DNA of 64,000 nucleotides from JACDHG01 sp963815295 (GCA_963815295.1 CAWFFZ010000008.1:310001-374000); one strand, 5' to 3'. Positions 48,782 through 58,114 are shown, numbered from the stretch's first letter. The notes: generated by a model not told the origin, from the letters alone. Made by a program: numbers and translations.

Positions 48782-49861
48782 TCAGTGTCGGTCGACGAAG
48801 ACGACTTCGATCGCGTTGTTGCCGTAGCCCAGCCGGTTCCAGGGTGGGACGTCGGGTTGTACGTTGCCGGCAGCGTCGGTCGCACGGGCGCGGAGGGTGT
48901 GGCGTCCGACGTCGTTGCTATCCCAGACGAATGACCAGTCCTGCCATTGGTAGGGACCATTCGGCGGGTCCAGCTGTGCAGGGTGCCAGTCGCCCTCGCC
49001 GGTGAGGCTGATGTCGACCTTCGTGACGGGACCGGTGCCTGACCAGGCCTTGCCTCTGACCGTGTGGGCCCCGCGGGGAAGGTTGGCACCGGGAGCGGGA
49101 TCGGTGATGCGGGCCCGTACGCGCATGAGTCGCACCGGTTCGTGGGGGCGATCCGGCCACTCGTAGATGTAGTGGCCGGTCTGGAACTCACCGGCGAAGG
49201 GCTCGGTCAGGACGTCGATACGGCTCAGCCACTTCACCGATGCCACGGCGTACCAGTGCGGCGCGATGATCCGGAACGGTGCTCCGTGATCGGGTGTCAG
49301 CGGCTCGCCGTTCATCTCATAGGCGACCAGGATCGCTGAGGAGGGATCCGCTGCCTCGTCGATGGGCAACGCGCGGACGAAGGTGAGGTCACCCTGGTTG
49401 GTCTCCGGGAGGATCGCCTTGAGGTGGTAGGGGCCGTGGTCGGCGCCTTCGAACCGGACCTCTACTCCCTCGGGCGTCGGCTGGGCTAACGCAAGTACGT
49501 CGCTCAGCAGGGCGCCGGTCCACCGCGCGGTCGACACGGCGTAGTCGCCCCACGGTTCCCCGGTCGGAAGCGGTCTCATGTCCAGGCGTCCGTTCCCCGC
49601 ACATTCCAGGGTGACCGCCTGCTCCTGGGCAGGCAGCTTGCGTAGATCATCGAGGGTCAGCGTCGTCGGGTGGCCCACAGCACCGCCGATCTCCAAGCTG
49701 CCGTCGTGCGTGGGCAAGGCGAAGTTGCTGCGCACATAGTGGAGCGCGGTGGGGGTGATGTCCCCGACCAGGGCCTCGGGCGGCGCCTCGGCGTTGTAGG
49801 GAGCGGGGTTGATCATCTCCAGTGCGGCGCGCGCTGACTCGATATCGCTTGAGACGGTCAT
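48782..49861 (-). CDS. Signal-less sulfite-oxidase-like molybdopterin enzyme
   Basis: A 359-residue sulfite oxidase family protein with a Moco domain (about residues 50-230) and a C-terminal immunoglobulin-like dimer domain. The molybdenum ligand is the cysteine in QAVTLECAGNGR. Later conserved parts are PDHGAPFRIIAPHWYAVASV and the VRGKAWSGTGPVTKVDISL dimer domain. There is no Sec or Tat signal at the N-terminus (MTVSSDIESARAALEM), so it should be cytoplasmic, unlike most bacterial relatives. It ends a five-gene operon with a DyP peroxidase. The substrate is unknown. Confidence 0.9.
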   Translation of the reverse strand: MTVSSDIESARAALEMINPAPYNAEAPPEALVGDITPTALHYVRSNFALPTHDGSLEIGGAVGHPTTLTLDDLRKLPAQEQAVTLECAGNGRLDMRPLPTGEPWGDYAVSTARWTGALLSDVLALAQPTPEGVEVRFEGADHGPYHLKAILPETNQGDLTFVRALPIDEAADPSSAILVAYEMNGEPLTPDHGAPFRIIAPHWYAVASVKWLSRIDVLTEPFAGEFQTGHYIYEWPDRPHEPVRLMRVRARITDPAPGANLPRGAHTVRGKAWSGTGPVTKVDISLTGEGDWHPAQLDPPNGPYQWQDWSFVWDSNDVGRHTLRARATDAAGNVQPDVPPWNRLGYGNNAIEVVFVDRH

Positions 49862-49908
49862 CAGGTCGGTCTTCCTCTCGGTTGGTCGTGAGCGCGGGCG
49901 CTCCCGCC

Positions 49909-50775
49909 TTAGAAGTCGGCGTCGTCGAAGCTCGGATCGCGGCCGTCGATGAAGGATCCGATTCCTTCGACGCGGTCGGGGTGGACAGCCGAACGCCAGT
50001 GGGCGTCCATCATTATGGCGATCGCCTGCTCGATCGGCTGCCCTTCGCCCAGTTGGACGGCGCGTTTCACCGATTGCACTGCCGTCGGTGAGTTGCTTGC
50101 GATCTTGTCCGCGATGCGCCGGGCGGCCGACATCAGGTCACCGGGAGGATGAATTTCGTTGACCATGCCGAGACGGTGGAGCTCCTGGGCGGGAACCGGG
50201 TCGCCGGTCATCAGCATCTGCAGGGCTTTGCCACGGGGCAGCAGGCGCGGCAGCAAGGCAGGTGAGCCGCCACCGGCGGCCAGGCCAATCATGGCTTCGG
50301 GCTGGCCGAACGTCGCCGTCTCGGACGCGATGATGAAGTCGGTGCTCTGGGCCAGCTCGCAGCCACCGCCATAGGCGATGCCGTTGACGGCAGTGAAGAT
50401 CGGCTTGCGCACCTGACGCACGGTGTAAAGGGTGCGGTCAAAGGCTTGGCGCTGTCGCAGCCAGTCCTCCTTGGTCATGGTCTTGCGCTGTCGCAGGTCG
50501 CTGCCGACGGAGAAGGCTCGATCGCCGGCCCCGGTCAGGATCACGACCCGGACGGCAGTCCGCACCGCGATCGACTCGACGATCTCGGTCAGGAGGGCCC
50601 CCATCTCGGTGGTGATCGCGTTGTCGGCATGGGGTCGGTTGAGGGTGACCACGGCCACCTGGCCGCCGTCGAGGTAGTCGAGGAGCACGGGGGCCTCGGT
50701 CTCGACGACGTCTGGCGGGGGTGGCCCGAACCCGAGGGCCTCCCATCGGTCCGTGCCGGATGAGCTCATCGTCAT
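49909..50775 (-). CDS. Enoyl-CoA hydratase/isomerase family protein
   Basis: A 288-residue crotonase-fold protein. The oxyanion-hole segments are GDRAFSVGSDL and AVNGIAYGGGCELAQSTDF. The catalytic glutamates are kept in GGCELA and FGQPEAMIGL. A C-terminal MDAHWRSAVHPDRVEGIGSF and FIDGRDPSF complete the family pattern. It lies between the DyP and sulfite-oxidase-like genes, 47 and 28 bases away, so a CoA-linked intermediate may belong to this operon. Confidence 0.9.
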   Translation of the reverse strand: MTMSSSGTDRWEALGFGPPPPDVVETEAPVLLDYLDGGQVAVVTLNRPHADNAITTEMGALLTEIVESIAVRTAVRVVILTGAGDRAFSVGSDLRQRKTMTKEDWLRQRQAFDRTLYTVRQVRKPIFTAVNGIAYGGGCELAQSTDFIIASETATFGQPEAMIGLAAGGGSPALLPRLLPRGKALQMLMTGDPVPAQELHRLGMVNEIHPPGDLMSAARRIADKIASNSPTAVQSVKRAVQLGEGQPIEQAIAIMMDAHWRSAVHPDRVEGIGSFIDGRDPSFDDADF

Positions 50776-50803
50776 GCGGTCCTCTCTCGTCGGTGCCCAG
50801 CGT

Positions 50804-52144
50804 TCATGTGTCCAGCTCCGCCAGCCAGCGCATGGCCTGCAGACCGGGTGCGAAGAAGTACTCCCCGCCCCGGGTCACGACGAACGGCGGCAGGTTCTGG
50901 AGCCTGCGGCGGATAGGGCGTGTGGGGATGGTGAAGCCGCTCGACCCGTCGTTCGGGCCAACGAGGGGGTCCCTTTCGAGTGGCGCCCCGATGAAGATGC
51001 CGTCGTTGAGCCACTGGGTCTTGACGAACTCGAACTGGCGCTTGAGGTGCGCTCCGGCGAACACGAAAATAATGCCTCGGTCCTCGCCGTCGTCCTCGAG
51101 CTCGCCCTGGGGCAGCATGGGTCCGTAGCTGGTGCCACGCCGGATCATGCGGTGCAGCCGGACATCCACGCTGCCGTCCAGGTCCATGGCGTCGCGCGGG
51201 TTGGCCCGCCGGGCGTGGGCACCCACCGGGCACTTGAACCCGCGGGGGTCATCGGCGAAGAGGAAGTCGTTGTTGCGCCGGGGGTCGGCTCCGAGCCCGG
51301 GGTCATCGAGGTCCGGTGCGAGGGCGAGCGGAGCGCCGCTCTGCCAGCGCCCGACCATCTTCGCGCCGAGGAGCTCCTCTTCCTCGCGGCTCGCAGCCCG
51401 GTCGCGCAGGTAGCGTCGGTAGGCCGCCACCTTCGTGTGCAGCTTCCGGAAGACGACGTACGTGCCGTTGCGACCAAGAACTTCCGGCGTCGGCATCGGC
51501 GGCAGCTCACCGGTCTCGTCGGGGTAGCCGAGGATGATCTCGCCGGCCTTGAGGGGCCGCTCCCGCGGACTCGTGGAGGGCCTCCCGCTCCCTTCGACCG
51601 CGGGCTGACCGATGCCGTCCTTGAACCCGAAGGAGGTTCGTCCGGTGGCGAGCTGGTAACAGTCCTGACGCCAGACCACCTCCAACCCAGGCAACTCCGT
51701 GTGGGCGCGGCGGGCCTTCCCGGCTGCAGCCTCGAGCCGGGCAGCGTCGGGGGACAGAGCCGCGATAGCCACGTGCACGTCGGCACTGCCGAGCGGCGGC
51801 TCCCAATGCTCGGGACTGCTCTCACCCACGTCTCCCAGCAGGGCGGCTCGCGCTGCCATCCCCTCGCGGAACTCCGGGGAGAAGCTGTCCAGTGATTCCT
51901 GCGGGACTCCCAGAGCCTCGAGGCCGTGGTAGCTGAACCCCGCGGTCAGGGTTGTGTCGTCCGCCATGTCGGCCCGCTGCGAGTCGGTGGCGATCCGATG
52001 CAGCCTCCGGACGAGCTCCCTGCCGTCGGCGCGGTCCGCGATGCGCAGCAACAGATAGGTGCCGACGTACGGCGAGGGACGCTCAAACAGGGCTCCGGCC
52101 TGGATGTCGTCGAGCTCAAGGTGTGGACTGGTCGCCTCGACCAT
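50804..52144 (-). CDS. DyP-type heme peroxidase
   Basis: A 446-residue dye-decolorising peroxidase. The GxxDG motif is present in TSFGFKDGIGQPAVEG. The proximal histidine and a conserved arginine are in VDVRLHRMIRRGTSYGP, and GAHARRANPRDAMDLD precedes them. There is no Tat signal, so it is cytoplasmic or encapsulated, though no encapsulin gene is visible here. The ATG at 52144 follows GGAAGG. An upstream open extension is Pro/Ser-rich and unlike the family. Confidence 0.92.
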   Translation of the reverse strand: MVEATSPHLELDDIQAGALFERPSPYVGTYLLLRIADRADGRELVRRLHRIATDSQRADMADDTTLTAGFSYHGLEALGVPQESLDSFSPEFREGMAARAALLGDVGESSPEHWEPPLGSADVHVAIAALSPDAARLEAAAGKARRAHTELPGLEVVWRQDCYQLATGRTSFGFKDGIGQPAVEGSGRPSTSPRERPLKAGEIILGYPDETGELPPMPTPEVLGRNGTYVVFRKLHTKVAAYRRYLRDRAASREEEELLGAKMVGRWQSGAPLALAPDLDDPGLGADPRRNNDFLFADDPRGFKCPVGAHARRANPRDAMDLDGSVDVRLHRMIRRGTSYGPMLPQGELEDDGEDRGIIFVFAGAHLKRQFEFVKTQWLNDGIFIGAPLERDPLVGPNDGSSGFTIPTRPIRRRLQNLPPFVVTRGGEYFFAPGLQAMRWLAELDT

Positions 52145-52166
52145 GGGTTTCAGGTGCCTTCCGTCG

Positions 52167-53297
52167 CTAGTGGTGTTCGGGGGGCTCGGGGGGGTGCTGG
52201 TTGGGCGGCGCCAGGTAAGGGAATGTGCTGCTGGCCGGGCGGGTGGCTGAGTCGACGCCGTCTCGGATGGTGGGGCCATGCCCGGCGTTGACGAGCTGGG
52301 TGAAGATCGTGTCCATCACGTCATCGTTCAAGGTCCGTCCCCCGCAGGTCTGGTGTGGTTGACCGCGTCGGGCTGCGAGCTCGATCTCGAGGAAAGAGCC
52401 TTGCTCGACGTAGGGCTTCGTGACATCGACGACGAGGAAGTCGGCGAGGACCAGGTCCGTCAAGGGGTGGTTGCCGTCCTCGTCCGGAGGCCAGTCCACA
52501 TTGCCGTCCAGACCGTCCCAGAAGGCGAGGTTGGCGTTCAGGCGCGCGCGGTAAGCGCCCCCGTAAGAGTCGCCCAGGTGGAACGCGTCCTCCATGTTGT
52601 AGAGATCACGGATCTCGAGGTCCCGGTTCACCGGGTCGAACTCCTTCGAGGCGAGCATCATGTTCTTCACCTCGGGCCTGCCGACGCGTTCGATCCGAAC
52701 GTTGACTTTTCCTCGTGTCAGCGTCTCTGCGACGACACCGAGGAGGCCGGTGCCGCCCAGCAGCCGCGAGTCGATCTCGATGACGAGGCTCAGCACGTTC
52801 TTCCCGTCCAGGAAGATCGAGCCCGAGTCGGTGAAGGCCAGCTCGTGGGTCGCGAGGGTCCTCAGCGCTGCACGGGCATCCATGATGAACGGATCCCAGC
52901 GCGCCCCGGCGAAGACGCGCAGGCCGGAGCCGGTTCCTCCCTGCTCGTCGTTGACGCGGAACGAGGCCGACTGCCCGGTCGAGGAGGCGCAGGTGCCTTC
53001 CTGGACGGGCACGTCAGCGGAGGGATCCGGCGTGGAGAAGACGCAGTCGAGGACGAACTCGTCGTCGCCCGGAACGAACCGCCAGCCTCGACCACCCGAT
53101 GCCGGCCCGTCGAGCGGTCGCAGCCTGAAGCGGTAGACGAGTCCCTCCGAGAACAGGTCGGACGGCTTGGCCATCGGGAGCGTGTTCACGACGAGGACGA
53201 GACGATCTGACTGCTCGGGGCTCGGGAAGGCGTATACGTCGGTGATGTCCGCGATTGGGTCGGCGAGAGCGCGCGGCCCGGAGATGTGGTCCGACAT
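52167..53297 (-). CDS. DUF4331 family protein
   Basis: A 376-residue protein of the DUF4331 family. The diagnostic start DHISGPRALADPIADITD and VYAFPSP is followed by LVLVVNTLPMAKPS. Later blocks are FAGARWDPFIMDARAAL and SLVIEIDSRLL. Many family members are secreted, but no signal peptide is seen here. The function of DUF4331 is unknown. It sits 22 bases upstream of the DyP gene and probably works with it. Confidence 0.88.
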   Translation of the reverse strand: MSDHISGPRALADPIADITDVYAFPSPEQSDRLVLVVNTLPMAKPSDLFSEGLVYRFRLRPLDGPASGGRGWRFVPGDDEFVLDCVFSTPDPSADVPVQEGTCASSTGQSASFRVNDEQGGTGSGLRVFAGARWDPFIMDARAALRTLATHELAFTDSGSIFLDGKNVLSLVIEIDSRLLGGTGLLGVVAETLTRGKVNVRIERVGRPEVKNMMLASKEFDPVNRDLEIRDLYNMEDAFHLGDSYGGAYRARLNANLAFWDGLDGNVDWPPDEDGNHPLTDLVLADFLVVDVTKPYVEQGSFLEIELAARRGQPHQTCGGRTLNDDVMDTIFTQLVNAGHGPTIRDGVDSATRPASSTFPYLAPPNQHPPEPPEHH

Positions 53298-53323
53298 CGG
53301 ACGTCGCTCCCTGCCGCCGCGCG

Positions 53324-53872
53324 CTAGTCGCCGGCCTCGTCGAGCAACGGCTGCATCGCCGGATGCTCGAGGAGCTCGGCGGCCGCCGGGTGGTCGAGCA
53401 CCTGCTGGAACGCCGCGTTCACGCGCTGGGCCTTCCGGATCTCCTTGACCGTGCCGCCGTAGTTGCGGGCGTAGGCCGCTGCCGTCACCTCGGCGCCCAG
53501 GACGAACGACCTGACGGCGGCCAGGTCCGGCAGGCCGTCATAGCCATCCACGTGGCGGAAGATGACGTCGAACAGGTTCAGCGTCGGCCCGGAAGTGAAG
53601 AAGTCCTCCATGTAGGCCTCCCAGGGGCCGTCGAAGCTGGTGATGAAGGCCAACCGGGTGTCGTCGTCGAAGAGGACGAAGCGCGCCTCGTGGATCGTCT
53701 GGATAGCCATTCCGTAGTCGCCTGGCCGATACCCAGGCGTGTTCTGCAGGTCCAGCAGGGCGCTCCGCAGCGAAGGTCCCTCACCGGATTTCACGTGGAA
53801 GAACAAGCTGAACTCGCTCGTCGGACCGACCCTCAGGCCCGGGTGAGTCGATCCCGTGTCGGGTGCTGTCAT
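53324..53872 (-). CDS. Hypothetical protein, first gene of the DyP/DUF4331 operon
   Basis: A 182-residue soluble protein reading like a ferredoxin-fold or heme-associated domain (SEFSLFFHVKSGEGPSLR, IHEARFVLFDDDTRLAFITS, FDGPWEAYMEDFF). I do not recognise the family with confidence. The second half is helical (VTAAAYARNYGGTVKEIRKA). GGAGG precedes the ATG at 53872. It lies 26 bases before the DUF4331 gene. The short GGAGTTAGTTAATCC upstream (53885-53899) is partly symmetrical and may be an operator. The gap up to 54036 shows no gene. Confidence 0.75.
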   Translation of the reverse strand: MTAPDTGSTHPGLRVGPTSEFSLFFHVKSGEGPSLRSALLDLQNTPGYRPGDYGMAIQTIHEARFVLFDDDTRLAFITSFDGPWEAYMEDFFTSGPTLNLFDVIFRHVDGYDGLPDLAAVRSFVLGAEVTAAAYARNYGGTVKEIRKAQRVNAAFQQVLDHPAAAELLEHPAMQPLLDEAGD

Positions 53873-54035
53873 CGGTGCCTCCAAGGAGTTAGTTAATCCG
53901 CCTGAACCGTGCCCGAATGATGTCGAGTGACTCGGGTGTCCCCTTCCGAGGCGCGCTCAACGAACGCTATGGCGCTTGGAGCCGTCGAGCCTCACCCGTT
54001 CTGGGTGATGCCAGTCAACACAGCCGGCCGTGGAC

Positions 54036-55040
54036 CTATTCGTCGCGTCCGCCGACCGTTCCGAGCTGGCCCTGCGAGACCACGCCCGCCCTGGTCATGC
54101 CGGTCACCGCCCTCGCGCTGTCGTCGAGAAGGGAGGCGGTGAGCCAGGTGCTGCGGGTGCCGTACGGTGGAAGCGTCAGATGCTCACCACGTTGGATCGC
54201 TTCTGACAGCCCAGCCGAGTGCGGCACAGATTGCGGCTCGACGGCAACGTAGGAGACGCGCCCGAACCACGGGAAGTCGATACCGCCCATCTGCAGCCAG
54301 TGCCACGCGTAGGGGAAGGTCTGCTTGTCCCAGCAGTACGCCACCCCCCAGTTGGCGTCAGGGTCGCGCACCGCCGCCCAGGTGTCCACAAGGTCTGACA
54401 AGTAGACGAGGCGTTCGGCTGGCCCCCCGGGCAGCAGGCTGATGTCCACACGCCCGTGTTTGCCCGCGATTGACGGCCACTCGCCGGCTGCACCTACGAC
54501 GAGGTCGGCGTACTTCGGTTTCCAGTCCGCGTCGACTGTCACGGCGCCTCCAGGGAGGTCAATTCGCATGCCCGCCGACGCTGGAAATACCGGGTGGTGA
54601 CCCCACAGCACCGGGACAGGCAGGGGCGACTCGTTTCTCGCTTCTTCCTCGATCAGAAGCGCCGAGCCGTCCAGTCGAATGCTGCGCGTCAGGACAACCG
54701 GTAGCCGGGTCGGGCAGGACATCGTCACCATCGAGGTCTCTTGCCGGATGATCTCCCAGCTGCTCCGCGCGACATCACCGTGGAACGGCATTGGGGTGTC
54801 GAGGATCATGCATGCAGCCCCTGCGTTGGGGAACAACTCGTGCCAACCCGCTTGATAGTTGGAGAGAAAATCCAACTCGTCATCGCCGTAGCTCTCCGAC
54901 CGGCTAGCCGGTACGGGAGCCGTCCAGTCGCGCTGCGCGAGAAGGTTCGACCCGTCGGGTCGGCCCAGCCAGCTGACTGCCCCGCCAACCGGCTCGACCA
55001 CCAGTCGCAGTACGTCGTTCTCGAGGACTATGCGACTCAT
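54036..55040 (-). CDS. Galactose mutarotase-like (aldose epimerase fold) protein
   Basis: A 334-residue protein with the aldose-1-epimerase superfold. Typical pieces are VLRLVVEPVGGAVSWLG, YQAGWHELFPNAGAAC, the histidine-bearing VPVLWGHHPVFPASAGM and the late VSYVAVEPQSVPHSAGL. It may equilibrate anomers of the sugar handled by the divergent catabolic operon. The ATG at 55040 begins MSRIVLENDVLRL. It is the only minus-strand gene of the module. Confidence 0.82.
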   Translation of the reverse strand: MSRIVLENDVLRLVVEPVGGAVSWLGRPDGSNLLAQRDWTAPVPASRSESYGDDELDFLSNYQAGWHELFPNAGAACMILDTPMPFHGDVARSSWEIIRQETSMVTMSCPTRLPVVLTRSIRLDGSALLIEEEARNESPLPVPVLWGHHPVFPASAGMRIDLPGGAVTVDADWKPKYADLVVGAAGEWPSIAGKHGRVDISLLPGGPAERLVYLSDLVDTWAAVRDPDANWGVAYCWDKQTFPYAWHWLQMGGIDFPWFGRVSYVAVEPQSVPHSAGLSEAIQRGEHLTLPPYGTRSTWLTASLLDDSARAVTGMTRAGVVSQGQLGTVGGRDE

Positions 55041-55103
55041 TTCTGCTCGAGGCCTCTCACGTTCTCGCGTACTGATCTGAGGGTCGGAGCCGCTGACGGC
55101 CCC

Positions 55104-55113
55104 TGGTATACAA
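55104..55113. promoter_or_regulatory. Possible GntR-type operator between divergent genes
   Basis: TGGTATACAA contains a GTATAC palindrome and resembles the TNGTNNNACNA sites of GntR/FadR-type regulators. It lies in the 130-base divergent promoter region. No GntR gene is in the window. Confidence 0.35.
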
Positions 55114-55170
55114 GTATCCCGGCAATCAGTGCCTCCACCTCCACCGCTGCTCCATGAGGAGACGAACGAC

Positions 55171-56904
55171 ATGGCCCACCGGGGCGCGCTCGAGGAGAGC
55201 CCGTGGGTGGCGAACGCGCAAGAACTGGTCGCCGATGTCGCGGACGGCTGCCGCTTGAGTGTGGGTGGTTTCCACTTCACCCGCGCCCCCGTCTCCAGCC
55301 TGTTGGCCTTGATGGAGCGTGGTGTTCGCGATCTGCGTTACGTGGCTTGGGGAGGCGGGCTCCCGCTCGAAATTCTGCTTGCGTTCGACGCCGTATCCGA
55401 CGTCGAGTTCTGCTTCAGCGCGTTGGATGTCTTCGGGATGGCCCCCCGCTTCCGGGCTGCAGCTGAACAAGGCCGCATCCAGCTCTCCGAGACCACTGCC
55501 TTGGCGTTGATGACTGGCCTGCGCGCCCAGGCAGAAAACCTCTCGTGGGAGGTCATGCAGAAACCCGAAGGGTCGTCGTTGTCGGACACGATGCTCGACG
55601 TCGACTCCCCAGGCATGCCGATGGTCAAGATCCCGCCGGTCCCTGTCGACGTGATGCTCCTTCACGCGCAACGGGCTGACGACCACGGAAACGTCGAACT
55701 GGCAGGGGCACGGGGCACTGATATGTCCACCCTCTTCGCGGCGACGCGGCTACTCGTGACCGTAGAGGAGCGAGTCCCGGTCGGGCAGCTCGGAGCTCCC
55801 CGGTCATTTGTCGTTCCCCGTAGCCACGTTCATCGGGTGGCCGTGAGTCCAGGTGGCGCACACCCGACCTCCTGTCTGCCCTACTACGGCACCGATTTCC
55901 GCGCGATCGGCAACTTCATCAAGGCCGACGACCATTCCACGGCGCAGGCTGCTCTGCGCACCCGTGCTCCAGCTGCAACCGTGTCCAGCAAGAGCCTCAT
56001 TCCAGCCATCCTTCGTCAGCGCGTGCCCGAACCTGAGGAGGAGTGGTCGGTCGCCGAGCTGCTCGCAGCGGTGATTGCCCGGACCATAGACAACGTCAGC
56101 GTGTGTTCCTTCGGCTCCGCTGCCCCACTGCCCGCCGTGGCGTATTTTCTGGCCAAGAGCACGCATGCTCCCGACGCGCTCTTGATGTCCTTCAACGGCG
56201 GGTACGTCGATGTCGCAGCAAGGCCAATGTCCCTCACGTTCGGGGAGCAGCTCGACTTCGAGTCAGCCGCCTTGCACACAGGCGGAGACGAGACCTATCG
56301 CTGGTACTACCAGTCCGGACGCGTGACCCATGAGGTGGTCGGAGCCGCACAGGTGGACGGCCACGGTGCGACGAACAACCTTTGGCTGACGACGAGCAAA
56401 GGCCGGCTGCGTCTTCCCGGCCAGGGCGGCATGGCAGACGTCGCCAACCTCCACAGAGATTTCGTCATCTACCTGCCTCGGCACAGCCCTCGGAACACGG
56501 TTCGCGCAGTGGAAACGGTCTCGGCGCGTCGAATGTGGCACGACCCGGAGGTTCGTACGTCGTACGGCCTGGTCCCGGGAGCCATGCGCGTGATCACCAA
56601 CCTGTGCAGCTTCGAGCCGGACTTCGAGACCGGCGCGTTGCAAGTGACCAGCCTGCATCCAGGCGTTGAGCGGAGCCAGGTTGAGGAGGCCACCGGCTTT
56701 GAGGTGAAGTTCGCCCCCGACTGCGACAGGACTCCTGAGCCGTCCGACGAAGAGCTTCACATCCTGCGCGAACAAGTGGACCCCTTGAGGGTCCGCGAAC
56801 TCGACTTTGTGCCGGCAAAGAATCGCGACGCCCTTCTCAACGAGATCCTCGAAGCCGAGAGCGCAGCGTTGGCCGAAGCCAAGTCCGAAGCACCAAACGA
56901 ATGA
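55171..56904 (+). CDS. Fused class I CoA-transferase (alpha-beta) family protein
   Basis: A 577-residue protein in which both halves of a class I CoA-transferase are joined. The alpha-like half has CRLSVGGFHFTRAPVSSL, RYVAWGGGLPLEIL and VDVMLLHAQRADDHGNVELA. The beta-like half has VCSFGSAAPLPAVAYFLAKS, THAPDALLM and SFNGGYVDV. In active transferases the segment after THAP carries a catalytic glutamate (as in ESG); here it reads SFNGG. It might therefore be a hydrolase or ring-opening enzyme like IpdAB. AGGAG precedes the ATG at 55171. It opens the catabolic operon. Confidence 0.82.
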   Translation: MAHRGALEESPWVANAQELVADVADGCRLSVGGFHFTRAPVSSLLALMERGVRDLRYVAWGGGLPLEILLAFDAVSDVEFCFSALDVFGMAPRFRAAAEQGRIQLSETTALALMTGLRAQAENLSWEVMQKPEGSSLSDTMLDVDSPGMPMVKIPPVPVDVMLLHAQRADDHGNVELAGARGTDMSTLFAATRLLVTVEERVPVGQLGAPRSFVVPRSHVHRVAVSPGGAHPTSCLPYYGTDFRAIGNFIKADDHSTAQAALRTRAPAATVSSKSLIPAILRQRVPEPEEEWSVAELLAAVIARTIDNVSVCSFGSAAPLPAVAYFLAKSTHAPDALLMSFNGGYVDVAARPMSLTFGEQLDFESAALHTGGDETYRWYYQSGRVTHEVVGAAQVDGHGATNNLWLTTSKGRLRLPGQGGMADVANLHRDFVIYLPRHSPRNTVRAVETVSARRMWHDPEVRTSYGLVPGAMRVITNLCSFEPDFETGALQVTSLHPGVERSQVEEATGFEVKFAPDCDRTPEPSDEELHILREQVDPLRVRELDFVPAKNRDALLNEILEAESAALAEAKSEAPNE

Positions 56905-56914
56905 GGGCGAACTC

Positions 56915-58114
56915 ATGAGCACAAGTAACAACGACGGCAGGGCCGGGCCGCTGTCGCACGTCCGCGTACTCGACTTCACCCAACTGCTGCAAGGACCCCT
57001 GGCCACGCAGATCCTTGCTGACCTTGGCGCTGACGTGGTGAAGATCGAGAAGCCTGGCGGTGAATGGATGCGACATTGGGGCATCCTGGCGAGCAGGACG
57101 GACGGCGAGATGGACAGCTTCCTCGCCTTCAACCGCAACAAGCGCAGCCTGACGGTCGATCTCAAGGACCCGGACACTGTTCAGAGGTTGCTCGAGTGGT
57201 CGACCGAGTTCGATGTCGTGGTCGAGAACTTCCGTCCGGGCGTCATGCCCAGGCTCGGACTCGGCTATGAGGATTTCCGCCGGCACAACCCGGCCATCGT
57301 CTTCGCGTCTTCGACCGGCTATGGGCAGACAGGTCCGTATGTCAAACGGCCAGGGCAAGACCTGCTGATCCAGGCCCTGTCGGGCGCCCTGTTTCTGACG
57401 GGCCGCGCGGGGGATCCGCCGACCCCGATGGGCATCGGCATATCCGATGAATACACCGGGGTTCACCTGGTGGTGGGGATCCTTGCCGCGCTCTCGAACC
57501 GCGATCAGACCGGTGAGGGTCAGTGGGTGAGTGTCGACCTGTTCTCCTGCACCGTAGCCGCGCAGCAGCAGGAGCTCACCGTCTATCTCAACCACGGAGA
57601 GCCTCTAGAGCGGGCCGAAGAGGAAGTCGGCCACGTCGGCGGGACGGCGCCATTTGGGGTGTACGCGACCGAGGACGGTCACCTCGCGCTGGCGATGATG
57701 TCGTGTCCGGAGCTGGGCAGGGTGCTCGGCGTGGGCTGGCTGGATCCGTATGACACGAACGAGCGAATGTTCGAGCATCGAGACGAGATCCATCGCTTGT
57801 TGTCCGCCCACTTCGCGACCAGTACGACGGGCGCCTGGCTGGAGGTGCTGGATGCCGCGGGAGTCTGGTGTGCGCCCGTCCAGGACTATGAGGCGCTCGA
57901 ACGGGACCCACAGGTGGAGGAGAACGACCTGATCTGGACGCTGCCGATCGGAACCGAGGGCGGGACTTTCCGGACCGTCGGAACTCCGTTCAGCTTCTCC
58001 AGGACGCCGGCCGTAATGCGGCAGGGCGTACCGCGTGCCGGGCAGCACAACGAGGAGCTGCATGCCTGGATGTCCCAGGAGACGACGCACGAAGGTGAGA
58101 CTCAGGAAGCATGA
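56915..58114 (+). CDS. CaiB/BaiF family (class III) CoA-transferase
   Basis: A 399-residue CoA-transferase with the interlocked-ring fold of formyl-CoA transferase. Family blocks are VLDFTQLLQGPLATQILADL, GADVVKIEKPGGE, FLAFNRNKRSLTVDLKDP, VVVENFRPGVMPRLGLGYED, and the aspartate nucleophile segment GIGISDEYTGVH. It moves CoA between organic acids through a mixed anhydride. It lies ten bases after the fused CoA-transferase gene and its stop overlaps the SDR start (ATGA), so it belongs to the same pathway. Confidence 0.92.
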   Translation: MSTSNNDGRAGPLSHVRVLDFTQLLQGPLATQILADLGADVVKIEKPGGEWMRHWGILASRTDGEMDSFLAFNRNKRSLTVDLKDPDTVQRLLEWSTEFDVVVENFRPGVMPRLGLGYEDFRRHNPAIVFASSTGYGQTGPYVKRPGQDLLIQALSGALFLTGRAGDPPTPMGIGISDEYTGVHLVVGILAALSNRDQTGEGQWVSVDLFSCTVAAQQQELTVYLNHGEPLERAEEEVGHVGGTAPFGVYATEDGHLALAMMSCPELGRVLGVGWLDPYDTNERMFEHRDEIHRLLSAHFATSTTGAWLEVLDAAGVWCAPVQDYEALERDPQVEENDLIWTLPIGTEGGTFRTVGTPFSFSRTPAVMRQGVPRAGQHNEELHAWMSQETTHEGETQEA

